Shown one piece after another: positions 10,362 to 22,200 of a DNA stretch of 64,000 bases. The stretch is from assembly GCA_963580285.1 (NCBI GenBank), contig OY757023.1, positions 129,922,027-129,986,026 on the forward strand. The letters run 5' to 3'. Position numbers and translations under genes: made by a program. The notes beneath the pieces are model-generated. The model saw only the letters and a program-made list of their open reading frames with translations. It had not been told where the DNA came from and ran no database searches. The first letter of the stretch is position 1. Each line of letters opens with the position of its first letter. Source of the stretch: Lucinisca nassula. Lineage: Eukaryota > Mollusca > Bivalvia > Lucinida > Lucinidae.

Positions 10362-11420
10362 AGCCCGGTCACACCTTTACGTTTCTGCTACGTTTCACCA
10401 CGTTTCTGACAAAAACCCAAAACGTGGCCAAACGTCGCAACCTGCTGCGTTTTTTATGCAAATTAGATGTCTTGTTGTGTACATGGAGTATGGGCTACGT
10501 TTCTACTGCGAAGCTGCGGCGTAAGACCCACGTATCGCGGCGTTTGCGTGACGTAAGTGCTGCGTATATCGCGTTGCTGTTACGTAGGAGCTGCGTTTCA
10601 TTCTGACCTGCGACGTTGCTGTTGCGTAACAGCGGCGTTTTAAAACGTATGTGGTAATAGTATTGTTGTCATTCATTCAAGTGACATCGAAGTATCAACA
10701 TGACAAGGAAGAGAGGAAAGGCAACTTGCAAGACCGGGGCAAAGAGAAGCTCGATGCCTAATCTCAGCCCTGCGGTTAATATTCAGACTGATCAGGGATC
10801 AGAGCGGGACCCGAATGCTTGCTGTTGTATATATATAATTTATATATGAGACCACTTGATCGAGATTAAAATGTATTATGCGATGCCACTTGACCTCATT
10901 TGAAACTCAACAAAAGCCACAATCGTCGCTATTACGCCGCAGGTAAACTTGAAACGCCACAGCTATTTTTACTACGTCGTACATACGCAGCAATAACGTC
11001 GCACATACGACTACTCCATGCTTACGTAATGATACGCCGTGCAAACGGCGTATTTAAAATTAAAACGTAACAGATACGCCGTAGATACGAAAGGAACGTC
11101 GCTGTTACGCAGCGACAACGTGTCGTACGCCACACTTACGTGGTAAGTTTTGAGTGGCGTATGTGCGGCATAAGAGGCGTTTGTGCTACGCTGCTGCTGC
11201 GTTCCTTTCGTTTGCACTGCGTTTCTGCTACGTATGTACGACGTTTCGAACCTGCCACGTATTTGCGACGTAAAGAAGTTACGTGGCAGCCTCGCGTAAG
11301 AGGCGTTCCTGCTACGTATCTCGGCGTAAGAGCTACGTTCCTGCGGCGTACCTTTCGTTTCGCCACGTATTGAGAAACGTAGCGCTTACGCGGGTCGAAA
11401 CGTAAAGGTGTGACCGGGGT
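10362..11420. mobile_element. TIR element CCCGGTCACACC, ACGT-rich, ~1.06 kb
   Basis: Starts AGCCCGGTCACACCTTTACG and ends CGTAAAGGTGTGACCGGGGT, inverted to each other and flanked by ATA/TA. Much of the interior is made of degenerate CTGCTACGTTTCTGCGACGT-like units with ACGT every ~9-12 bp. No transposase. Confidence 0.75.
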
Positions 11421-11439
11421 ATAAAAAAAAGGAACGTTT

Positions 11440-11712
11440 GTTTGATTGAGTTGAGGTTTAACGTCCCCGTCAACACTATTTAGGTCATTTTGGAGATGTT
11501 GCTTCCAGTTTTGTGGGACTTTTACCCGACACTGAGATGAAATAACATCTCAGGCCTAGCGCCCGTAGAAAGGAGCGGCCCGACTCGCATAACCTTTTCC
11601 TGGGCAGGCTGTCCTTAGCGGTTTACCAGTATTGAAGTTCGGTCGGGTTCAGCTCCGCGTGGAAGCACCGTGCCGCCCATTTATTTCTCCAAGCCCCGAT
11701 GGGCGGGGGCGA
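11440..11712 (+). mobile_element. SINE-A copy (reverse orientation of the element on +)
   Basis: TTGAGGTTTAACGTCCCCGT to CCAAGCCCCGATGGGCGGGG. Internally shortened and diverged. It lies ~200 bp before the gene start. Confidence 0.75.
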
Positions 11713-11913
11713 AAAAAAAGGAACGTAAATCTAAGACCGGGCCAACAGAGCATGTCACGCACGCTGAAATTATGGACTTACCGTATCATTGAGTGGTGCT
11801 CATAAGTTTGCACGTGCAGGACAGTTCAATTCAATTGAAATATCAAATTTTACATGGTATTATAAGCAAACGAATGTTAGTGACGGATACATTTTACATA
11901 AAGACGAAACAAA
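11713..11913 (+). promoter_or_regulatory. 5' flank of the acyl-CoA ligase gene
   Basis: About 200 bp between a SINE-A copy and the start codon. A TATA-like TTATAAG sits near 11858, about 50 nt before the ATG. This is weak evidence for a promoter, and an upstream non-coding exon is possible. The Kozak site is at 11911-11917. Confidence 0.25.
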
Positions 11914-12090
11914 ATGGGAAATCGACAGTCGTCGGGAAGGAAGTTGGTGCCTGTTTCACCGTCGGCGTGTGATTCGTCATCGTCGGAACCTGAAGAAGCG
12001 CCGCCGACAAGATCAACAGATGTTGAAGTGAAGAACTTTGGAGAGTTTATGCTGAAGAAGCTGAAGAAGTATGAGAAAAGTGTTGCCATG
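11914..12090 (+). CDS. Acyl-CoA ligase exon 1 (residues 1-59)
   Basis: First coding exon, 59 codons, ending phase 0 at ATG|GTAATT. The start codon has A at -3 and G at +4, and an in-frame TAA lies five codons upstream, so no earlier start is possible in this exon. The protein opens [10 protein letters not shown]: Gly2 with Ser6 and basic residues at 9-10 is the classic N-myristoylation pattern. A Ser/Glu/Pro-rich linker follows (about 14-34), then [20 protein letters not shown], which lines up with the first helix of 4CL-type enzymes and runs directly into exon 2 ([14 protein letters not shown]). Assignment rests on phase match and on this helix; exon 1 lacks a catalytic motif, so it is slightly less certain than the others. 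Confidence 0.8.
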
Positions 12091-15000
12091 GTAATTATAA
12101 AATTATAGTTTATATGACGCTGCATGAGAAAATCTGCTTTTGCCATTTGCGAACAACAAAGGTGTAGATCAGCATGCGCATGCGCACAGTCTGATCTGCA
12201 CTTTTTATTTATGTTCGTTGCTTGAATAGTACAGAAGATAGTCTGTGTACCCAGTCAGGCGGCAATCTCTGGATCTACACTGCATACATGTCAGAAGCCT
12301 CCGTGGGGTACTGGTTATGCTACTCGCCTTGTAAACCAGGGGTAGCAGGATCGATCCCGGGCTTCTCCAGACTTTCGGATGAGTCTTTAAACCGACCCGT
12401 CTCCGTGTGACCTCTGCTGTAGATGAGACGTAAAACTCAAACACTCACTCACTGCATACATGTATTTGCCTTTTCCGGTAGGGTTCAAAGCGCCTATCTA
12501 TCTATATATCCTGCAGCACCCTCTCGCGAGGATTATGTGCAGCTGCGCGCGCCAGTAAAAGAAAAGTGTGATAGAAGAAAAAGTATTAGATTTAAGGAGA
12601 ATTGAAAGTAAAAACAGTGTTAGTAAAGTAGAGATTAAAAGCAGATAAAAACAATGTTTCACGGTTCATGGCATTGGGTGATGGAGGGTGCATATGGTCG
12701 ATCTGAAAGAATCCAGATCGGAGCACACAACAGCATGAGGAGGAAGGTGATTCCATTGTACCACAGCCAAGGAGAAGAAACTGTATTTATAGTAACTGGC
12801 AGTAGTAGGGATTTGAATATAGTGCATAGTATGCATGTTTTTAGTAGTTCTGATTGGATGTCGGATGTATGTAGGGAGCGGAATCTCGACAAGGCCATAT
12901 ACTATCTTGCAGAACAATAGGAGGCGAGCATCTGCCCGCCTCTGTTCCAATGATCTCTATCCCAGGGTATTAAGCATCTGGGTCACACTACTATATGAAG
13001 AGTAGTCATGTTTGACCCATCTAGCTGCTCTTCTTTGGACTTGCTCAACCTTGTTTATATTTGACTGGGTATATGGGCTCCACACAGGGGAGGCATACTC
13101 AAGCTGGGGCCTAACAAACTCAAGCTGGGGCCGCTTAGCATCATGTCATTTTATAGTTTCAAAATATCACAGTCTTCAGGTTTTTTTTGGTGTATACGTA
13201 CATCTTTCTTTTGCTTTCTTTCCTGGCATTTGTACTTCGTTCTGTCATTTCTCGCTCGTGTACAATACAGTCGAACTTCGATGGCTCGAACCCCTTTGGG
13301 ACCATGAAAATTTATTCGAGACAGCGGTATTTCGAGTCACTGAAGGTCACTGCCAAGAGGCATAACGGGATACTTTTGAACATCTTTCGATGTTAGATAA
13401 TGAAAATGTTTGCTGTGTGTACTCATTAGAATCGCATCACCGAGGCGATTCTAATGAGTACACACAGCACACATTTGCAAGATAAAAGACTAAAATCTCC
13501 TTTAATCATCCCCCACCATTTCTTATTTTGAGGATTTCCCTAGGGGCTCAAGTACGAGTTCGACCCAGCCATGGGAAACGAGCCATCGGCGTTCGAGCAA
13601 TCGAAGTTCTACTGTACACTAGAGATTTCACAGGAAGCGCGATTCTAACGGCCACACATTATACTACTACCTATTGTTTGTTTGTTTTATTTGAGGTTTA
13701 CCGTCCCCACCAACACTGTAAAGGTCATTTTGGATACGTTGCTTCCAATTTTGTGGGACTTTTACCCGACATTGAGATGAAATGACTTCTAAAGCCCTGT
13801 CGCCCAATGAAATCAATAGGGTTTATTAGCATGGACGGTCCAACTCGCACCGCTTTGCCTGGGCAGGCTTAGATCCTCTAAGCGGTTTACCAGTACTACA
13901 TGTAGTGTGCGGTCGGTTTCAGCTCTGCGTGGAAGCATCGTGCAGCACATCTATTTCTGCAAGCCCCGATGGGCGGGGGCCAGATACCCACTACCTATCA
14001 TAACTGTTACTGGTGTTAACTCAAATGGCATTCATAAACCAGGACCCATGCCGTGGAACAGATATAAGAAAAATAGTGTAAACCCATTTTTGTATTATTT
14101 GCTGGCTCCAAGCTTAGACTTTATCAATACTGGAAAAACAGGTAACCAGACCCCCCTGAACTTGAAAGGGCAGGGGGTCTGGTTACCTGTTTTCCCAACA
14201 CTGATAATCTTCAGACTAGGAACCAGCAAATAATACAAATAAGGTGAATGTAAACTTCAGTTTACTCTGTACAAAATTGGGTTTAAAGGGGTGTTCATCA
14301 CACGACCATGTTTACAGGATTAACCTTTCTATCTTATACTGATTCGGTCACATTTCGCCATTACCTCTCAGGTAACCAGTTTTATGAACTGTAAGTTCCT
14401 TTTCCAACGATCAACAAAAGATGGAGCCAATATGGAAGACTTTTTTAGAGCCGCTCACGAACATTTTAACCCTAACATGCTGTCGTCAACAACCCATACA
14501 TTTTCAACTTGGCAACAGTGTAGATCCAGGTCAGATGGGTTCTGTTTGCGAATTTTAATGAATAAATTACATGAAGTAATTTGGTTGGTTGAAATTTAAA
14601 ATAGGTGTATACCCAGCAGGCACAAAACGTTGACTCAACGTTGAACTAACGTTGAAACAACGTTTTCAACGTTGTTTCAACGTTAGTTCAACGTTGAGTG
14701 CCTGCTGGGATAGAATCTGATTTATATGGACTATAAAGGGGCTATATACCCATCACAATTACTTTCATTTATACGCTTTCTAGACATGATTCATCTTTTT
14801 AAACATGTTATTCTAGTGCTCAGTCATGTTTACTATGGTAAAACTGTGCAAAAATCGAACTTCAAGAGGTCAGTTCGGCCTTTTATCACTCACCTGAGTC
14901 CAGGCCCCTAGTATCTGTGGTATCAACATCATCTTTACATAATGTTTCGTTATTGTGACGTAGTTTAAAGTTGTCTCAATATCATATGAGGTATGTATAT

Positions 15001-15506
15001 GCAACTCGCCGAAGTTTTTATTTAATAACTGTTACATATATATGTAATGGACACACATATGAACTGTTCATTTTGTTTCATTCAGGTTGATGGTGTTACT
15101 TCGAAAACTTACACGTATGGCGAATTAATTGCTGAAGTGGAGAAGACAGCTACTGCTCTCAAAAATGCGGGCGTTAAACCAGGCCAAGTGGTTTGCATGG
15201 TGACAGCCAATCGACTCGAGTATCCTATTCTGTACTATGCCGTGACGTTGATAGGGGCTGTGTTTCAAGCTCTCAGTCCCTTCTATACAGCAGGTATCAT
15301 CATCATTATCATAATCATTATCGTCATCACCATCATCACAACCACCATCACCACATCATCATCGTCATCATCACAACCACAACCACCATCACTACATAAT
15401 CATCATCATCACAACCACCGCCACCACGACCACCATCACAACCACCACCACCATCACATCATCACCACATGATCATCATCATCATCATCATAATCATCAT
15501 CATCAT

Positions 15507-15586
<80 letters not shown>

Positions 15587-16178
15587 CAACCACCACCACC
15601 ACCATCACAACCACCACCACCACATCATCATCATCACAACCACTACCACCATCACAACCACCACCACCACCACCACATCATCATCATTGCCATCAGTAGC
15701 AGTAGCAGTTGCAGCAACCGCCGCCGCCGCCACAGCAGCAGCAGCAGCAACAACAATAACAAGCAACAAAAACAAAAGCAGTAGTTATCTCATTCCACGC
15801 AACTCAGTCATAAATGTATTCAGCGTCTCCCACCACCATCGTTTAGTCATCACCAGTTTGTTCATATATTACAGATGTATATGTAATACCAAACTCACAA
15901 GAATTCCAAACATCGTCATCATCATCTTCGTCGTGATCGAAATCGTCGCCGTCGTCATGCTTACAGTTATCCTCACCATTATGGTCGCCACCGTCATCCT
16001 CCTCCTTCTCACCACCTCCATCACCATTGTCTCCGTCGTCTAGCTAACCATTATCCTCATCGCCTTGGTCACCACCACCGTCCTTCACCTCCAGCACCAC
16101 AGTGCTCATTTAAATCATTATCACCACCATCACAACCACCAACACCTCAATCATCATCATCGTCATGATCAACCAAAA

Positions 16179-16250
<72 letters not shown>

Positions 16251-19200
16251 TATCAACAACAACAACATCATCATCATTACCATCATCATCGTCATCATCA
16301 TCAACAACAATAACACAATCATCATCATCATCGTCATCATCATTATCATCATCGTCGTCGTCGTCATCATCATCAAAACTACAACAACAGCATCATCATC
16401 ATCATTTTTATATTCAGATGAGCTGGAGAAGATGTTTCGTCAATGTGACACACAGATTGTATTCACGGAGATGTCAACGATGGAGAAACTAAAAGAGCTT
16501 GATTTAGAACTGGTGAGTGACAGTAATTCATCCGACATATAAGAAAAGGATCCAATGTATTGTTTTTTTTTTTTTTTTTGATTTGAGGTTTACCGTCCCC
16601 GTCAACACTGTAAAGGTCATTTTGGAGACGTCGCTTCCAATTTTGTGGGACTTTTACCCGACATTGAGATGAAATGACATCTCAAGCCCTGTCGTCCAAT
16701 GAAACCAATAGGGTTTATAAGCATGGACGGTCCGCCTCGCACCGCGGTTCCTGGACAGGCTTAGATCCTCTAAGCGGTTTACCAGTACTAGTGTGCGGGC
16801 CGGATTCAGCTCTGCGTGGAAGCATCGTGCAGCCCATATATTTCTTCAAGCCCCTATGGGCGGGGGCGGCCAATGTATTGTTTGATTGGTGGGTTTCAAC
16901 TGCATGTGCACAAAAATCTAATGGGACCAGACGTATGGCTTCTTGCATATATACGCTCGTACAATGAGACCGTTTCTGCATGTCTCTAACTAGGCTGCAT
17001 GACGATGACACACACGTGCGACATAGTGCGTTTTTTTTCACATAAATCTCCAAAATAGTTAATTTTTCGGAATAAAATCCGCGATATCTTTCTTACTATA
17101 CTGTAAAGATAGGTTGTGGGTGGTCGTTAGAACCGCCTCATTGAGGCGGTTCTAACGAGTACCCACAACTTATGTCTTGGAGCAGAAATGAGAAGAATAA
17201 TTTATACCACCATAAACCATAGCTTTCTTTATATAAAGTGGGGATTAGGGGTGGTTGATTTCACGGACTAGTTCACGTGATGATGCGCATGATCTCCAGA
17301 GCATTTACTTCACAACTTATGTCTTGGAGCAGAAATAAGGAAATGATGTTTACCCCCGTAAACCCCAGTTTTCTCTTTATAAAGTGGGGTTTAGAGGGTT
17401 TTTATTTCACGGACTAGTTCACTTGATGACTTCAAGGTTATGACTTCAACTCAGTTGAGCCATTATGTTAGCAATTTCGTGTGATGAACATCCCTTTAAA
17501 CACCACTATATATAGCACAAACTGGGGTCTACTGGGGTATAAGTAGTTTTGTTATTTCTGCTCCACATCACGTGAACAAGTCCGTGAAATGAAGACCCCT
17601 CTAAACCCCACTTTATACAGAGAAATGTGGGGCTTACGGGGGTAGACGCAATCTGCCTTATTTTTGCTCACAAACATAGCTTTTGGGTACTCGTTACAAC
17701 CGCCTCAATGAGGCGGTTCTAACGAGCACCCACAATCTATGTTGAAGCAGAAATAAGAAAGATGCTATCAACTTTACAAAAAATTTGTCGCTTCTGACGC
17801 CATGTTAGACGCCATTATTTCACACGGACATGTTTTCCTAATGAAGACATAAGCTGAGGGTACTCGTTAGAACCGCCTCAATCCAGCACCCACAACCTAC
17901 GTTTGGAGTACACATATGAACCAGTATCAGTCTCATCAGAAGCATAACCATTTTGGAGGTATGAGTTTGTTTGACTGGATGTTTAATGTCCCTGTCAACA
18001 CTATATAGGTCATCTTGGAGACATTGCTTCCAATTTTGTGACTTTTGCCCGATGATTGAGATGAATGGCATCTCACCCCTGCCGCCCAATATAGTCCAAT
18101 CTATTTCCTCAAGCCCCGATGGGCGGAGGTAGAGTTTGGAGGTATGAAAGATTTTACTATGTCGCACGGGTATGTTATCGTAATGCTCGTTTATATCAAA
18201 ATGCCAATTATTGTTTACTAACTCGCTTCTGATATAGGAATATAAGAATCTTATATGGGTGTGAGGGGTGGATGGAAAAATCCGTCCCGAGGGTCACTGT
18301 CCGGCATCACGAGGCTTGCCGAGTGATGCCGGACAGTGATCCCGAGGGACGGATTTTTCTATCCACCCCTCACACCCATATTGGATTCTTTTTCTTGCAT
18401 ACCTTCCATTTCTTAGCGCGGAATTTCAATGCTGCAGGAACTAGCAAATGAGTTGGGTCCAGTTTTCGCACACTTGTTTCAACAGTCTCTTGATACGGGT
18501 GAAATCCCCAAAGAATGGCTCTTAGCAAACATGTGTCCACTCTTCAAAAAAGGAGATAGGGCTCTTGCCCGTAATTATCGCCCTGTGTCTCTGACTTGTG
18601 TTCTGTGTAAATTGCTGGAACATATAGTCTGCTCAAACATCATGGCCCACTTGGACGAGCATAAACTTTTGTCAGACAGGCAACATGCATTTAGGAAAAG
18701 GCACAGTTGTGAAACTCAGCTAAGCACAGTTATTAATGACTGGGCAAAAATCTTGGACAAAGGGGGACAGGTGGACACATTTATTCTTGACTTCGAGAAG
18801 GCCTTTGACATCCCTCCTCATGAACTACTTAAATCTAAGTTATTTGGTTATGGAATTGGGGGAAAGACCCTCAAATGGATAGATTCCTTTCTTTGCTACA
18901 GAAAACAGCGGGTTGTTGTTAATGGTGAATCTTCGGAGTGGGCTCCAGTTTTGTCTGGAGTCCCGCAAGGGACCGTTCTTGGTCCACTTTTGTTCTCCCT
19001 GTACATCAATGATATTTCCACTGACATTGACTCAGAAATAAGACTGTTCGCAGATGACTGTGTTTGTTACCGGGAAATTAGAGATACAGATGACTCATTG
19101 AAACTTCAGGCTGACATAGATAGATTAGGATGTTGGGCACGTAAATGGGGCATGAGATTTCAGCCAGTTAAATGCAATATTATGCAGATAACTAGGAAGA

Positions 19201-22200
19201 GATCTAATAAAGTTGAGGCTTCTTACACCTTAGAGGGAACGGTCCTCGAGAATGTGGACTCCATTAAATACCTTGGAGTGACAATCTCACACAACTTGAG
19301 ATGGAATACTCATATTAGCAACATGTGTACTAAGGCAAATAGAACGCTTGGTTTCCTGAGGCGAAATCTTCATCAGTGCCCTCAGGATGTAAAAGAGGCA
19401 GCATATAAAGGTCTTGTTCGCCCAATCTTGGAATATGGTAGTTGTATCTGGGACCCCAGTGGAGTGGTCCTTAATGATGAAATTGAGAAAGTTCAGAATA
19501 GAGCTGCTAGATTTGTAACAGGCAATTACTGCTTTGAAACTGGGAGCATGGCTGGAATACTTGGAAAATTAAAATGGGAGTCTCTCAAGAAAAGGAGAAA
19601 AGACAGTAGGCTAATCCTTTTATACAAAGGTCTAAAGGGTGCCGCCAGCATTCCAACAGATGACCTTGTTCCCCCAGCTAGACACTGTAGAAATCACCAT
19701 TCGTTGGCGTTTCAGACCCTTAGCGCAAGAACTGACATTTATAAAGAGTCGTTCTTCCCCAGAACCATTAGAGATTGGAATGCCCTTCCCGATTCGATTA
19801 TTTCGACAGCTGAAGGTGCTGATGATTGTGTAGCTAAATTTACCTCTTTGGTTAGAGCTAGGGACTAACTTCCCACATCACAGGTCCTGGTGTATGAATG
19901 TCACTTGACGTGTCACCAGTAACAATTCTGATTCTGATTCTGACTTCGGTTACCAACGTCCGCCACATTGTGTTGACACTGCATGAATGTAAAGTGACGT
20001 CACGGATCGTGCATGACGTCAACCTTAACGACGGCGCACACAAGGTCGTAATCAACCAGTGCATTTATCAAACACGCGATTATATTCGATTTAGGGTCGG
20101 AACACCAGGGTCAGAACATAAATTTCTATCCCAGGGTAAAATCGCGGATTTCCTTGTCTGGTGTGCAAGAATGCTAGTTCCTCATATATTGGTGTTGTCC
20201 TTAAAATTTGTGCTCGGGGATTATGCTAGTCAATGACCATGGCTTCTGCATAAGCAGGATTTCTCATCGTTTAAAATTGCTAAATGAGAAATTCATACAC
20301 GATAATTAACCCAGCAAGCACATGGCGTAATTGTGACGTCACATCAGCGTCGGTACAATATCATGACATTTATGCAACGTCACATCTACGTCGGTGCAGC
20401 GTCATGACGTTGCACAGACGTTGAATTGACGTTGCCCTAGCGACCTGAGCCTGCTGGGTAAGTACCTGCTCGACGCTCTTGTAAATTTTTATCAACCTGT
20501 AAACCCTTGCAATCTCCGACTGTCAGTCATTAGTAGCACGATGTGAGGTCAGTATTGCATATAGAGGATATTTACTTTTTGTCGCGCCTGCTATTAGGAA
20601 GGCGCGATATCTCGGACAGTAAACATTCAAATTGACCTCCGCCGGTGGTCAATTGAAAACAAGTTGACTTATATCCGGAGGTAAATTTGAACGTTTCCTG
20701 TTATTGGTATTCGTGGGTTGCAGGAAGGTCGCAGGTAAGATTATTCTTGACCTAAAGCATATCCTAAAAATCCGAGAATGTTATTCTATCAGTTTTTTTG
20801 CACCTGCATGTTCATACCAAATGTTTGTACATAACAGGAAACGTTCAAATTGACCTCCGGATATAAGTTAAATTGTTTTCAATTGACCACCGGCGGAGGT
20901 CAATTTGAATGTTTACTGCCCGTGGATATAGGCGTCGTCCGTTCGTTCGTCCGTTTGTCAAGGCGTCAGCATTTGAGACCACCCTAGCGTTCACCCAAAG
21001 GTTCAAGTTTATTTCTCAAGAACTATAAGAGCTTCATTAATGATACTTGGTACAAACTTGTATCTGGGGATGGCAACTTAAATGCAAGCATCCCTATTTG
21101 ACCTTGACCTATATTTTATGATTCACTGACTTTGTAAAATATTGCGACCACCCCAGCGTTCACCCTAATGGTCAAGTTTATTTCTCAAGAACTATAAGAG
21201 CTTCATCAATGATATTTAGCACAAACTTGTATCTCGGGATGGGAACTTAAATGCAGGCATCCATATTTGACCTTGACCTACATTTCATGGTTCACCGGCT
21301 TTGTAAAACATTGCGACCACCCTAGCGTTCACCCAAATGGTCAAGTTAATTTCCCAAGAACTATAAGAGCTTCATTAATAATACTTGGTACCAACTTGTA
21401 TCTGGGGGTGGCAAGTTAAATGCAAACATCCATATTTGACTTGACCTACATTTTATGGTTCACTGACTTTGTAAAATATTGCGACCACCCTAGCGTTCAC
21501 CCTAATGTTTAAGTTCATTTCTCAATTAATTAATAATACTTAGTACAAGTTTGCATTTAAGAATAACAATTTTTAAGCAAGCATGTATGTTTGACCTTGG
21601 CCTAGGCCTTGGTTCGGTGACTTTGCGCCCCCCCCCCCCCCCCCCCCCCCCCCACAGGCGCGACACAGCCTTCGGCGGAATTCTTGTTTCAGCTCGATAC
21701 CAAAAATATTCCATCGAGTGTTGAAACATCCTAATTTTCACGAGTGCGACACCCGAGATGAAATACTTTTGGTATGCGCCGAAAAAAGAAAATGTTCTTT
21801 TTATTTTATAACATATTAGGACACTTAAGCCAATTGATCAATCTTTGGTCACAATTTTCACCTGGCTATGACGTCACAACTGCCCGTTTCAAAACATAAA
21901 CAGATCGCCATTTTGAATAGGCCTGCAGCATTTTTACAGTTCAAAGTATGCCTTTGAAATACTTTCTGTATACGTTCTGGTCGAAAAAAAAGAGAGTAAA
22001 TTTTCTTTTTATTTACAAAGAATAATGTTTGCTAATAGCCTTCAGAAATAAAATGGACTTCAAATAAGCTTGAAGCAATCTGAAAATACCTTCAAGCATT
22101 CTTCGCACCCGTCAAAATTCGGATGTTTTCAACACACTCGATGAAATATTTTTGGTACCCACCTCAAAAAAGTATAAATATCCTCTATTTATTTACGGAA

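Noticed and set aside
11789..12031. 80-codon + strand frame and the overlapping - strand 89-codon frame near exon 1
   Set aside because: Wrong frame relative to exon 2; only the 11914 frame gives a phase-0 donor and a family-like helix.
12654..12920. 88-codon + strand frame
   Set aside because: Shadow of the antisense LINE RT relic, whose protein similarity on the - strand is clear.
15047..16542. Long open frames of poly-Ile, poly-His, poly-Ser and poly-Met
   Set aside because: They are translations of the intronic trinucleotide repeat; only the parts at 15086-15293 and 16418-16512 are exonic.
18429..19868. Host gene with an RT-like domain
   Set aside because: Single uninterrupted frame with a complete LINE RT motif set and a microsatellite-type LINE tail; it is a transposon.
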